Counted from the first letter of the stretch, positions 27,301 through 39,000 are shown. The stretch: 64,000 bases of DNA from Tetradesmus obliquus (GCA_030272155.1 CP126193.1:1674001-1738000), one strand, 5' to 3'. Numbers and translations: made by a program. Notes: a model not told the origin generated them from the letters alone.

Positions 27301-27960
27301 TTGCCATACAATAATTTCCCAATAACAGAAAAAACGCTCCTGCTGCTGCATGATCCTGCTGCTGGATGAGTGAAGTATATGCCCTACTGCTTCCCACTGC
27401 TACTGCTCTGCTTGGATGCTGCTGTTGTGCACTGCACTAGAATTCAAAGGCTTAGCCTGCAGTTCGCCAGTTTGCGCGGCCAGAAGCAGAGGTACTTGGT
27501 TTCTTGCAACAATCACCTGGTAGAGAAGCTCCTAGCCGGACGCAGGGGTGCGTTCTTGCCCACGGTCCTGGGCGTGCTGCAAGTCAGGACAGAGAGGGCT
27601 GCGTCAGATGGTGCTGACGTATCAACAACGAGTACGTAAAACTTACAACAAGCCTTGATCCACGCTGCTGGATCACTGATTTCTGCTACGGGGAGGAGTT
27701 CCGGGCTGCAGCAGCATGGCCCGTGATGCCTGCCTGTCCTCTGCTGTGCATGTGTGCTGTCCCGCCACGCATGGATGGCCAAGTATTCACCTTTGCCCCT
27801 TTCCATTGTTGCCGCTGCTTGAGCTGGAAGATGATACGTGCCGCAGGCCCAGGCGTGCAGGCCTGCCAAACTTAGCGTTGAGCGCGCTCAGCGCTGGGTA
27901 GCAGGCACCAACAACCACCGACCCACTAAAGCCGAGAGGTAGCTGTGCCAGCAGGCTCAT
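21267..27960 (-). CDS. PFL1: Pyruvate formate-lyase (formate C-acetyltransferase)
   Basis: Seventeen exons close in phase to 833 aa: 27960-27791, 27576-27517, 27198-26817, 26422-26275, 26079-25994, 25757-25605, 25416-25343, 25129-25025, 24753-24633, 24418-24119, 23844-23651, 23467-23353, 23125-22951, 22792-22595, 22277-22202, 21666-21599, 21343-21267. The enzyme converts pyruvate and CoA to acetyl-CoA and formate by a glycyl-radical mechanism in anaerobic fermentation. The active-site pair is in GIACCVSAM (Cys494-Cys495). The radical loop RVSGYAV (Gly808) is split by the last intron, which restores Tyr809. PFL blocks such as [38 protein letters not shown] and [10 protein letters not shown] are intact. 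The N-terminal 80 residues ([10 protein letters not shown]..., Ser/Arg-rich) are a targeting peptide. Chlamydomonas PFL1 is found in both plastid and mitochondrion, so dual location is likely. The activating enzyme is not in this window. Confidence 0.97.
21344..21376 (-). repeat. CTG (minus-strand sense) tract at the last PFL splice acceptor
   Basis: The + strand reads tctgcag followed by CAG units. On the PFL sense strand this is (CTG)n ending in the CAG acceptor of the final exon, which carries the codons after Gly808. Confidence 0.85.
21931..22000. repeat. Imperfect hairpin in an A/T-rich PFL intron segment
   Basis: The left arm 21931-21954 and right arm 21976-22000 are about 20/23 complementary (core gtatgcgaatgatg against catcattcacatac), with a loop of about 21 bases. 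The surrounding 21,870-22,060 is much more A/T-rich than the rest of the gene. It could be a small inverted-repeat element; no target-site duplication was established. Confidence 0.5.
25131..25157 (-). repeat. CTG tract next to the PFL exon 8 acceptor
   Basis: On the sense strand a CTG run ends in gccgcag immediately before the exon at 25129. Shorter CTG runs adjoin the acceptors of exons at 25757 and 26079 in the same gene. Confidence 0.8.
26639..26704 (+). repeat. 33-bp tandem duplication in PFL intron 3
   Basis: Two adjacent 33-bp copies (26639-26671 and 26672-26704) differ at one base. They share tacgccatgctgcaagcagc. Confidence 0.9.
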
Positions 27961-28330
27961 GGTGCACTTGGTTCCGACACTCAGCTCTCGGTTGAAAACT
28001 TGGACTCTGCTCAGCGGATATTGACTAGTTGGCGTTAAAACGTTGTTGTAACGATGCTAATGATCACATATATTGAGCGGCAGTCGCAGCGGGGTGCCCT
28101 CATATGGACGTTTCGCGCGAAAAAGCAGCGTGTCATATTCATTGTCACGCACGTAGCCAGTTTTTAGCGGCGGACACATGTACATTGGTTTCAAATTAGC
28201 GTTTTTGCAATTGCTGCGGCCGCTATTGTGGAGGTCAACGACCCAGCTGGTAATCAGGGCGTGAGCTGTATGTCACGATATGGGTCCCGGCATTCTGCAA
28301 AGTTCAGACATTTCAAGCACAGATTCACCC
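27961..28330 (-). promoter_or_regulatory. Presumed PFL promoter/5' UTR region
   Basis: Upstream of the PFL start codon, the 370 bp contain no coding exon and are more A/T-rich than neighbours. No specific motif can be assigned with confidence. Confidence 0.3.
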
Positions 28331-29192
28331 TCAAAAACGCAGCCACTTCAGTATGAAGTGCTGCTGCACATGAGTCAGCATAGCTGCTGGTGGTAGCAGC
28401 AGCAGCAGCACGCGGCACTGCTGCAGAACACGCTCCTCTCGCACTCGTTGCTGCAGCACATGGCGCCTTACCTCAGCAACAAGAACTCCACAGCCCCGAA
28501 TGTGGCTGGCACTGGCTCGCCTCATCCTGTGCTTGTCCACTGAAATGGTGCTCGATTCAAGTTCATCTACTGTGCGGGCAACTGGTGCGCGGTGAAGTTA
28601 CTACAGTGTGTCCAGTCTGTTCAATTTTGCTGCCATGAATTCCGAACGTCTGGTGTTATGAAGCCTTTCATGCGTCTATTGTTTACTGTGTAATGGCTGC
28701 AACCAGCTCTTCCCGCATAGTATGCACTGCAGCATGAACTTCATGCTTGAAGCTGCAGGCAGGAAATCGCGGAATGTGGGAATGTGTTCAAACAGTTGCA
28801 GGGAGCATGCAGTACCGTGATCCTGTTCAACAAATGAGCAGGGTTCTGAAACATTTCTGCCGCTCCATGCATGCTGATGAATGACAGCATCATGGTGTTT
28901 CATGCCCGGTCAACACCGACAGGCATGCAATTCAAGCGCATTGCCAGAGACGGTCGGAATCAATTACAATGCATGGGTCCTGGCAGCATGCCGGTATAGT
29001 ACTGCTGTATCGGTCACCAAGCGTGCATTACTTTATGTTTTCTGGTCGTGTACATTGGTAAGGCAGGTCCAGCACACCTCACAACATTAGAGCTGCCTCT
29101 TGTTGCTGTGCAGCTGACCTGGCTCCTGTGTGGCTTGCTAGCTGCTGCATCTGCTTTTGCTTCTGTTGCTGCGGCTGCAAATCAAGTTGCCC
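28331..29192. other. 3' flank of the cyclic-nucleotide-domain gene, no gene seen
   Basis: Small open frames on both strands lack domains or acceptable splice structure. The position just after the stop codon of the minus-strand gene suggests 3' UTR. Confidence 0.35.
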
Positions 29193-31699
29193 TCATGCAG
29201 CTTCCAAGCTGTCTGCAGCTGCAGCTGCCTTCATCATCGCCACATGCAGAATGGCTGAGTGCCGTGCTCGCAACAGCGCACCATTGCTGCCTTGACCCTG
29301 CCCAGTGCCCCTTCCAGCTGCTGCTGCAGCCACAACACCTGGGGCGCCGCTGCCTTCACTGCTAGTACATGCAATGCTCTCAGTGGTGCTGGCGCCACCT
29401 GTACTGCTGCAGCTTGCACGAATGCTGCGCTGCATGGCGCCCCCTGCCGACTGCCTCTGACTGGACACGCTCTCTGCTTCCTGCCAGGTATCCTTGCGCA
29501 GCCCCAGACCTTGCTGCTTGGTGGTACCAGCCACCTCCTCTGCATCAAAGGCACACATCTTCTGCTGCTTTGCTGTGTGCTGCTTGCCAATTATCGCCTG
29601 TGCAGTCACATGCGCATTGCACGTGTTGCTGGTTGCAGCCTGCAGGGCCCACCGGTCGTCCTCCATACCAGTGGCATCTGCTGCAGCATCCTCCAGTGCT
29701 CCCGGCTGCTCGGCATCTGAAACTGCTTGCTGGCTTGCGCCTGGGCGCATGCATGAGCTGCTGTCGCAGCTATTATCCGCAGCTGCTGCGCAGCGCTGCT
29801 GACGTGGCGGTGCCAGCCAGGCGCTGACAGTTGCTGCCTCCGCTGCTGCAGCCTGCTTTAGCTGCTCCTGCTGCACCCTGCTGACATGGGCTTGCTGCTC
29901 AGAGCTGAGCGTGGACTGCCGCTCGCCCTTGGCTGCCCCGATGAGCTTGTAGAGTGCATCAACGCTCATGGTGTCTTCACCTGCGCCTGGCTGCTGGCCG
30001 GACTCCTGCTGGGCAGTGGCTGAGCTGCTGAGCATGTCGCCGGCGCCCAGGGCCTGCAATGCACGACATGGCTATTTTATCAAATTGTCTTCCCTGGTGC
30101 TGGGGGTGCAGATGTTGGCTGGGTCTGGCACACAGCGTGCATGCACACTGGCACTACTAGTGTATGGTTCGGCGCGAAACGTCGGATGCTGGTCCCTAGC
30201 AGTTGTGTTGACCTCCCAGGTGTGCACAGCAGAGCATGCATTGGTGTGCGAAGTAACATGCATCTCATGTACCAGTACTGCTGGCGGCGCTCACCGGCAG
30301 TTTCAGCATTGCGTGCGCCAGCTGCTGCGCAGACACTGCAACTGCTAGCAGCTGTTGGCTACGCACAACAATGAAGGCAGGGTTGTGTTGCGCACCCTGC
30401 AGCATGCAGCAGCAGCGTAGCAGCGGCAACAGCAGAACAAAACCATGCAAAGGTGAGGTGTTACACATACCATTCGAACTGTGTGCGTAGCATGCCTTGC
30501 AGCTGCCAGATACAGCATTGCTGCCTTGGTGTATTACACATACCATGCTCTGGCAGCATGACTCACCAGCAGCGCCAGCTCTCCAAAAGTATCGCCATCT
30601 TTCAGCACTGCCACGTCCTTCAGGGTGCTGCTGCCTGGTGCACTCCTGACAGCAACAGCGGCCTGCAGTGCAGGAACAAGCGCAAGGCCGGGAGTATGCC
30701 TGACGACGGCCATGCTGTTCGGTTGCTGTCGAGCGAAAAGTTGCATATGTAGCGCAGCAGTGCATGTCATCAACCGCCATGTATAGGCATTGGCTGTAAA
30801 CGCTACCGACTGCTGTGCCCACCTTGCCCTCTAGGATGAAGCAGAGGTCCTTGCAGGAAGCTCCTCCCTGGCTGGCCAGCACCTCGTGCTGCACCCAGTG
30901 CATGGGCCGCGCCAGCCTGCAGATGAGCTGCTGCAGCTGCGAGGGCCACAGCCTGAAGAAGGGGCAGCGCTCATGCAGCCGGTCGCGGATGAACCTGCAG
31001 GACATTATGGAGAAGGTGCTTTGTGGTAGCAGAAGTAGCATCAGTACTGCTGAGAAGTGAGCAACCAGTGTCTGTGGTAGTGCCTGCAGTGTTTGCAGGT
31101 ATCTAGCAACAATTTGGGAGGTGCCGTGAACTGTATTGCTGCTTACGAGAGCAAGAGGTGCCATGAATTGAACTCAGGTTGCTGCTATTGTTATTTGTGC
31201 ACAATGGACCTTTTGGTTCAACACAAGCAACTCGCACGAGCACGCACCAGATGTCGTCCTGTGTGCGCTGGGCTTTGGCACAAAGTGACATGGTCTTGGC
31301 CGTGTGCTGCGCCTGCTTGGTGTCCATCTTTGCAGCTGTAACCACAATGTACTAGCAAAGTATGGGAAGCTGGGGCTTGCTAGTAAGCATTGCCAAGACG
31401 GCAGCGTGCCACAGAGCACTTGATGGCCAGTCAACAGATTGACCAGTTACTGTAGGGAGGGATACATGGACATGAATGTGATGTGTCGCACACAGCCATG
31501 TAATACACACTGTACGGTGGCTTTCACAGCTCCAATAGGCGCACGTAGACGTTCAGAGTGCACACAATAGACTCAGAAACCCTGTAACAGGTTACACTGT
31601 TACCTTGGCCATTTCGTACTCAGCCCAGCAGGATTTGAGGCCTTGCCCAGCAAGCCGTTCGACATCAGCACGCAGTTTTTGATCAGTTTTTGTCCGCAT
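29193..31699 (-). CDS. Cyclic-nucleotide-binding-domain protein with low-complexity tail
   Basis: Exons 31699-31604, 31327-31248, 30994-30823, 30662-30567, 30396-30295 and 30053-29193 close in phase to 468 aa. Residues about 59-182 form a CNMP-binding (cAMP/cGMP-type) beta-roll: RCPFFRLWPSQLQQLICRLA, FILEGK, VLKDGDTFGELALL (142-148), then FIVVRSQQLLAVAV. The FGELAL turn is typical. However, the phosphate-binding Arg of the usual P-R-x-A segment is not seen; the sequence reads HNPAFIVV. Nucleotide binding is therefore doubtful. The tail (183-468) is Gln/Ala/Ser-rich with no fold recognised. No membrane span or kinase domain accompanies it, so it is not a channel or PKG. Exon 2 entry uses gcaaag|ATG rather than the nearby ttacag, because only this keeps phase; alternatively translation starts at that ATG (31327), giving 436 aa. 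Confidence 0.72.
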
Positions 31700-31730
31700 G
31701 CCGTGTGCACTCGAACAGGGCAAGGATATC
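31700..31730. promoter_or_regulatory. Very short divergent start-codon interval
   Basis: Only 31 bp lie between the proposed start codons of the minus-strand CNMP-domain gene (31699) and the plus-strand secreted protein (31731). If both starts are right, their 5' UTRs overlap. If the CNMP gene starts at 31327 instead, the shared interval is about 400 bp. Confidence 0.4.
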
Positions 31731-33329
31731 ATGCAGTTACGGTTGTGTTCGCTGCTCCTACTGACTGGCCTGCTACTCGGCGTAGCAGGTATACAAGTGA
31801 TCATCGCAGTATGTACTAAGCATGCACTTGTCCCCCTGTACTCGCCTCCAGAACTTCTGACCACCAGCAGCAGCACAGCCAGTGCAACAGCAGCTCAGGT
31901 TGTTGTAATCAGACCATGCGGACCCACATGCATCACCAACAGCGTGCTTAGCCTCCTGAATTGAAATGAAGATTAGCACCAGCAGCGAGTGCATGGTGAG
32001 GCTGTGAGTAACACTGCTGCCGCTGCCTGGTGCGCTTTGTGCCCTTTGCAGATGGCTACACAGAGCAGGCAATGGGCTTTCATGAAGGCGCTAGGCGAAC
32101 AGTACGCTGCGATGGTGGCTACCTGACAGGCTTTGATGCGTGGCTGGGGCTGTCCGCGGGCTTTTCAGAGCCGTCTGTTGTGGCGATGAGGGTGAAGTGC
32201 AGCAGGTGAGCAGATGCTGCTTGCAGGAACAGCAGCAGGGTCACGCTTGCACAGCAGCAGATGCTTATGCAGCAGTCAAGACCCTGTTATGCAGCCTTCA
32301 AGGCATGTCCTGAAAGGCGGTTGTGTGCATGTGCTGTGCTGCCTTTGCCTGCAGTGGCAAGATAAACGTGGAGTTTCTGGGCAGCACGTCTGATGACTAC
32401 GTGTTTGGGAATAGGATTGTAGAAACAGTAAAGCCACAATCAGGTGGGTTGGCAGTGACAGCGCAGCAGGCATATGGCTTGCGCTGGTATCGTTGCTATC
32501 CCAGCACCCGATTAATCACGCCAACATCGCTGGTGTCCAGAGAGCTTCAGCAATTGTTCCTGCAAGCTCTCATGCACCCATGGCCTAGCCAATGACTTTT
32601 TCACAGCAGAATCACCTACACACTGCATGTGTCCAGCTTGCTGGTATCATTCTGTACCTTGTGTGACATGTGCGTATGGTGTGCGCCTGTAGTGGCCTGC
32701 CCTGCTGGCCAAGGCGTGGCAGCCATCGAATGGCGGCGAGCTAGCGCTTCCGAAAAGGACCACACAGCGCGAGTGGGCGGCTTCCAGATACACTGCAGCA
32801 CAGAGTGAGTGCAGCTCTGGCAGCTGCCTGACATGCGTGTGGCTGCATCAGCAGACAGCTTACTCCTCTTCATTGTGCAAACCGGCCACCGTGCTGGCGC
32901 CTGCCACAGGCTTGCGCAAGCATGTCGCGTGCCTCCAACGAGTGATTGCAGTGGCGCTGTCAAGCGTGTTTGCTAGGCAGTCTTTGATGCAAGCAATACG
33001 TTGGCTGATACATGCAGCTTTGCTTGCTATGCGCAGAGCTGCACCAACTTGCTGTGCTAATACAAGAATACGTAATTCTTTGCCACTGCTCTGTACCCCG
33101 CGGCCGCTGCTGCACCACCCCCACACCCGCCGCCAGGGCGACTGGTCAGCCGCAGAAGATTGAGGCCAGCCCAGGCAGCAGCCAGGAGTATCCCGTGGCG
33201 CTCAAGTGCAGCGACACCTCCAGCCCGCCCAAGGGCGAGCGCGTGCGCGCCACGGGCGTGGAGGTGTGGTTTGAGCAGCAGTGGAGCGGGCTGCACCTGC
33301 TGGAGTGCGAGGTGGAGAAGGCGCGCTGA
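31731..33329 (+). CDS. Small secreted Cys-containing protein, unknown family, 201 aa
   Basis: Five exons close in phase: 31731-31788, 32052-32205, 32355-32443, 32693-32804, 33137-33329. The N-terminus (MQLRLCSLLLLTGLLLGVA) is a clear signal peptide, cleaved near the first intron. The mature part has repeated modules with Cys pairs: RRTVRCDGGYLTGFDAWLG ending in MRVKCS, then VACPAGQGVAAIEWRR ending in GGFQIHCS, then VALKCSD ... GVEVWFEQQWSGLHLLEC. The pattern of short beta-like stretches ending in Cys suggests an extracellular lectin-like or wall-associated beta protein, but no family is recognised. There is no membrane anchor. The end of its last exon is duplicated downstream (33497-33544). 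Confidence 0.65.
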
Positions 33330-33407
33330 GCTTTGCAGCAGCGGGTTCATGAGAGCATTGCTGCGGTTTGGCCAGTTACTGCAGTGAACTGTATTGCGTG
33401 CAGTGGG

Positions 33408-33484
33408 CTGTATACACAACATGTATACACCTGTTGTATACACATGTATACACATGTATACACATATGTAAGTGTATACACAGC
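33408..33484 (+). repeat. Palindromic GTATACAC-type microsatellite
   Basis: Seven or so units related to tgtatacacat. The unit core GTATAC is its own reverse complement, so the tract can fold or be cruciform-forming. Confidence 0.8.
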
Positions 33485-33496
33485 ATGTTCTTGTCG

Positions 33497-33544
33497 TGGA
33501 GCGGGCTGCACCTGCTGGAGTGTGAGGTGGAGAAGGCGCGCTGA
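33497..33544 (+). repeat. Duplicate of a last-exon end including the stop codon
   Basis: The 48 bp from tggagcgggctgcacctgct through gcgcgctga match 33282-33329 with one change. The period is 215 bp. The copy lies after the stop codon, in the presumed 3' UTR. Confidence 0.9.
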
Positions 33545-33980
33545 CTTAGCTGCGCGCTGCGCTGTGCGAGCGCTGAATGAGCGCTGAGCGACCCTGTGGT
33601 TTGGCAGAGTCCTGCAGGGGTTCCTGTGCCGTGTTTACGGTGCACAAGCTTGTGCATGTACAGTAGCCGGTTGGGCCGTCGTTGGGCAGCTCACCCTGCA
33701 GGTGGACTAGCTGTACATGGCGCTGAAATGATTGCGCTGAGTCTATGTGGGTGGTGAGCGGGCAGTGCACAGGTAATCACACCTCGTTACAAGGCGTACC
33801 ATGCTTGACCTTTTTTTTGTTCTCAAACTCAATGCCATATTGTGTGTTGACATGCTGTTGCACACTATCAACATGAAGACGCCATGCAGTATGCTCGTGA
33901 CAGAGGAACTCCCTGTATTCTTTTTGTCAAACATATGCCATATGCTGGCGGCCAGCCAAGATGAGCCCGTGCTCATGCCA

Positions 33981-36082
33981 TGGAACGGGCAATGCTCCTG
34001 TCAAGAAACGTGAAACACTTATGCACTGCCAGCTACACCAATTTATTTGGCGCTTGCAAGGGCCTTGCTGACGCTGGCTATATCTGCCATGAGCGCCATA
34101 CGCTCACGACAGTGCAGCGCGGCCTGCGTGCACGTGCACGTGTAACTTAACAGCCTGACAGAGCCACTGCCCATGGGCCCCACCAGCCCCTGAGGGGCCA
34201 ACTGGCGCAGCCGGGCACAGAACAATGCTGGTTGTCATGCGGAAATGGGGTACACTGCCGAGAAAGGGACACAGGCAGGTGTTGGGATGGGGTAAGGATC
34301 AGGCGCACTGGATTGGACGCAGTGGCCGCCTTTGGGGCTCAACACAATCCTAGCAGCAGTGAGGGTTATACAGGCAGAATGCAGCAATGCAAGATTGCAC
34401 TGACTGGTTAATAACAGAATAACATAACACACAGACAAGGCGGGACAAGGAGCTGTACTGTAGGCAAGAACAAGAGGTAGAGACTGCCAGATTCAAATAA
34501 CAACTGACAGCACAGCAGCAGACACAGCAGCTGTACTCTACCAGCAACAGTGCAGATCAAGTGGAGCTGCACTGCACACTGGGGCAGGGTTATGATCAAG
34601 CAGTAAAATGCAGGGGGCTCTGACTGCACGTTACCACTCTAGCAAGGCGACACACTGCAGCAGATCGACTGTAGAGATCTGCCGCAGTACCTGACACTGA
34701 CACTGACACTGTAGAACAAACAAGACAGACGCAGCACTGTCACACCAACCGTGGAGAGAACCAGACAAGAAGAACCAGTGGATGGAAGGACCAGAAGACC
34801 AGACAAGCCAGACACCACTGAGCACTGCGTGCAGCAGACAACAGTGATGTCAGTAACACACAGAGGGAGAGATCTACTAAGCACAGCACAGAACAGGCTG
34901 CATGCAGCACAGCAGAAGATAATCTGCTGCACTCAAGACAAGACAATGCAACTAAGCAGGTTTAGACGGTGCTGTGCCTGCAAGCTGGCCTACACAGGGA
35001 AGGTATTACGAGCAACCTGTGTGGCAGTAAGATGGTGTGAAGATCTGACAGTGCTGGGTCTGGATTCAGCCCAAATTGAGAGAGACAAGTTGAGAAACAA
35101 CAGCTGTGCACTTGCTGACCAAACAGTACGGATAGAAGCGTCTGCTGGCTGGCAGTCTGGCTCAGAATAGGCCCTTTTGACAGGGAGGTATTACGAATAA
35201 CCTGTTGACTGCCGATACAGCTGATGCGAGAGAAATCAAGCTGCACAGCAAGGGCTGTCGAGCTGCTGGGCACTGACCGAATTGGACAGTGGGGCTGAAG
35301 TCGCGGGCCGGGCCTTGTTTGTAGGACGTTACACTGCTGATAAAGAAGGCAATGTGTCACAACAATACTAGAGCACACGAGCATCAACGCGAGCCGGCGA
35401 CAAGCAGGGCTCGCGGACCATTTGAGCAGTCGACAAACCACCAACAGGACCAACAGGTCTGTCGGAGAATGGGACTGCTTCCTGAAAACAAGGCACAACG
35501 GCAGCAAACCAGGCTCAATCTACTAACAACCAACTAATAATGCTGCCCGGACAAAGCAATAGACCAATTCTCGCCTGCGTGAGGGTGTCAACCACGCAAC
35601 CCGCCTTGCATCGCAAGGCGGCAACTGGCGACTTGACCAACAAGCAGGATGACACATGCCATATCAAGAGCAAAGGTGCACGAGAAGATAGCACGTAGCA
35701 TTTAAACACTTGCTGAGCACTTGAGACAGCTGCTTGGCTGTGCACGGTGCTGCAATACGCAAGTGTAAAGCAGAAGCAGACAATCACCGACAAGCAGCGA
35801 GGTGATAAAAATCCCTCGTGCATTTTATTTAATACAAACAACGTTCTCGTGCAGGCATACGGCTGGATGCAGCTGCCAACACAGCAAACCACTGCAGATG
35901 CATAGTTCACTGTGCACTTCACAGCTGCCTAGCTGCAGCTGCGCAGTTTGAAGTCAGCGCATAACCGGCCGTTGCTGCTACACACAGCTGATTGCAAAAG
36001 TAACACATGTTCGGCAAAGCACTCATGTTCGGCATGACATGGTGCCTACTGCGCAGAAGCATGCTAGCTGCGCTAAACAGCC
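33981..36082 (-). other. 2.1-kb A/C-rich region, presumed 3' flank of the TPR gene
   Basis: The + strand is A/C-rich (T/G-rich on the TPR gene's sense strand), which fits a long 3' UTR. The short motif ggtattacgarcaacctgt (or a close variant) occurs near 35,000 and 35,190, and a ctgaca microsatellite is at 34,690-34,711. An old LTR or TRIM remnant is possible, but no terminal repeats were established. No gene found. Confidence 0.35.
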
Positions 36083-39000
36083 TTATGACGCCAGCCGGAG
36101 CATCTTGGCAGCCAGCTGCTTGTCGGTGCTGGCAGCAGCAGCGCGCTGCGCATGCAGCACTGCTGTGCGCAGATCAGGAATGTCTTCATGCCATGGCTCC
36201 AGCTGCTGTGCCGTCTCCAAGTCCTGCAGCGCTGCCTGTGCGTCCCATGCAGAGCAACAGGTTGATGGTCACAGAACTAACAGTCCACAAGGATACGAGG
36301 ACGGATAAAGGCACGTCGCTTGCAACCATAGCATCACGCGCCTTTGGCTGCAGCAAGCATTGAGAAGCTGGTGCACAGTCAAAAGTTTGTGCAGCACAAC
36401 CTTCAAGGATGACGCTGGCAAGCATGTACAGCATGGCATGCCAAATTGTCTACAAAGCACTTGGATGGACTCTGCGTAAGTCAACATGCAACGGCAGATT
36501 TTGTCCTAGATACTTGGGCGTGACATGGAGCACCTGCTGGATAAGACGCATGACAGATGCTGCCTGCTGCAGCACAGATCACCCACCTCATACTCATGCC
36601 GCCCCAAATTTGCCTTGCTCCTGCGCAGCCACGCCTTCAGCGCAGCCTCCTCGCCAGCCTGGCAGGCCAGCGCCTCGTCACAGCAGGCCACTGCAGCACC
36701 CCACTCCTGCAGGCAAGCATACATATTGCAACACACAATTGGGCTGCTGCTTCTCGCCAATGCGTCAATTACTTACGTATACTTCGTGACATGTGCACAC
36801 TGCGCATGGCATGTGCACTGCTGCCTGGCCTGTTGCACAGATGCAGCATGAGAGTCCGCTGACAGTGGTGTGTGCTGCTTTCAAGGCGTCATCACCACCG
36901 CCACCGATCACTGGACGCTCAGCAGCAGTATTTCAGCAAACCGCGATGTTTTGCTAAAGCATTACTGCACGTCTACGCACCTGCTGCGCCATATGCACAG
37001 CAGCGATGTTGAGCAGCACTGCCGCCTTGTTGGCTGTCACTTCAGCCTGCTCGTCAGCGCTGCGCCCCACGACAAAGTTGACCACAGCCAGCGCACGCTG
37101 GTAGTGCTGCAGCGCCGCAGCCCACTGCTGCTGCTTGTAGGCCTTGTTGCCTGTGTGGCGCTCTGAGAGCTGCCGGTTAGGAGCCAGAGCATGCATGTTG
37201 TGTGATGCAAGGTGAGAGACTGGACGCCGGATGTGTTTATGCAGTAATAACAGAATGATGGCAGTGATAAAGTAGAGTTTTTCAAACATTGTGCAGCCTG
37301 CTGCAAGCACCGCTGGCAGGAATTTAATGGCTTGCTGCAGCTGTGCTGCTGTCCAGCTGCTGGACGCCAGCGCACTGGCACCCGTTGCAACCTGTATCAC
37401 GCCGCGTCACCACTATCACTAGGCAGGCCAAACATGCATCGCAAGCTGCTCAACATGCGCAATCAGGCACGACGTCAAGTGAACAAAGCACTGCATAACG
37501 CCGCTGAAAGCCCTGCTCACGTGCTCGTTGAGTGCCTCTACCAGCAGTGTGCTGGGCAGCAACACCTGATTGGGGGCAGCCTGCGGCTCACTGCCCCCTG
37601 CTGCCTGGCCTTGCTGCTGCGCCTGCACACAGGCAGAGGCGAACGTCACATGTGCACAGTGGGTGCAGGCACATGGCCGAGTTGAACAGATCACCTGCTG
37701 CTGTGAGCTTGTAAGAAGCAAACCTTTTGCACCGTTGTGCTGATTTGTTCATCAAATGCATTGCTGCAAGATGCTCCAGCAACACTGCACACACCTACAC
37801 ATGGCGCAAGCATTTCAACACACATACAAACTATGTATGCATGCCGACACTGCTTTGCATTGTATGATTTGGCACACAGACTGCCGCACAGCCTACCCGG
37901 GCTTGCTGGCTGAGTGCAGCCGCCAGCTGCTGCTCACTGAGCCGGCCTGCCCGCAGTGCTCGTGCCGCCTCCCGCAGCAGCGCCAGCACGCGAGGGTTGT
38001 GCAGCCAGGCCTGCAGCCCGCCACCTGCAGCAAGTGCATGTGCCCAGTGGATGTGGCACGTTGCAGACGTACATACAATGTAAGCTCATTGCTACAGGTA
38101 AAATGACGCATGGCCTGTGGTTGTGTGATGCCTGGCAGTCGAGCTACAGCTGCGGCAGGTGCAATGTACAACGTCTCATCCGCGCTGCAGTCATTCACCT
38201 GATGCTGCTGTTGCAGCATTGCCACGGCCTGCAGTAGGTGCTGCTGCTGCCTCTGCGGCTGCGGCATCCCTGGCCAGGCTGACTAGCAGCTGGCGCAGCA
38301 CTGGTGAGCGCAGCACTGGTGCGAGCAGCTTGGCATCCGCAGGGTCAAGCTCTGACACCTGCAGAGTCGATGCAGCATATACACAACACTGTAAATGTTT
38401 CATGCCTTTTTAATGCACGAAGTTTTGCGCATTGCTGTAGGCCAGTTTTCCAGACTGTGCTGGGCTGAGGGCCTGCAGGCATCACATTAGCCAAGGGACC
38501 AGGCAGCACTGAGGCAGGTGCGATGAGCTGACTTGGCACGGGTGGGCTGAGCATATGTTAAACACAGCTGATACTGCAGGATTCTGCTGTTACAACTCAA
38601 GCACAAGTTCCCGCCCAATTGCGCCGGCAGTGTCATATGCAAGGCAGCTCACCTGCTGCTGCAGCAGTGCCAGCTGCTGCTGCTCCTGCAGCTCGAGCGC
38701 TGCCGCCACCTCCTGCTGCTGGTGCTGCTCCAGCAGCGGCTTGTTCTCAGGCCGCGCAGCAAACTCCTTGAAGCTGCGCTCCTGCATGGCCATGTGGCCA
38801 CAACAGCAGCAGTGTTTGTCAGTCCAGTGCAACACCTGCTGTGTCCCGTCTTGGCAGTGAACCCTGTTGCGTCATGACACTGGCCAGCGCTGGCAGCGCA
38901 TGGCAAGGTCCTCAGGTGCCAAGGAGTGCAGTTCTGCCATGTGTGATTCATGGGTGTGTATTGCCTGCAGGACACACACTGACAGGCATACGTGCCGCTC

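Larger units (their letters stand above)
33330..33980 (+). other. 3' flank of the secreted protein gene
   Basis: T/G-rich. Holds the tgtatacac microsatellite and a second copy of the gene's last coding bases. No separate gene seen. Confidence 0.4.

Noticed and set aside
29259-29827. Plus-strand open frames over the CNMP gene's last exon
   Set aside because: Antisense to a Gln/Ala-rich coding tail; composition explains their length.
34600-35560. An LTR retrotransposon
   Set aside because: No terminal repeats, target duplication, primer-binding site or polymerase motifs could be shown.
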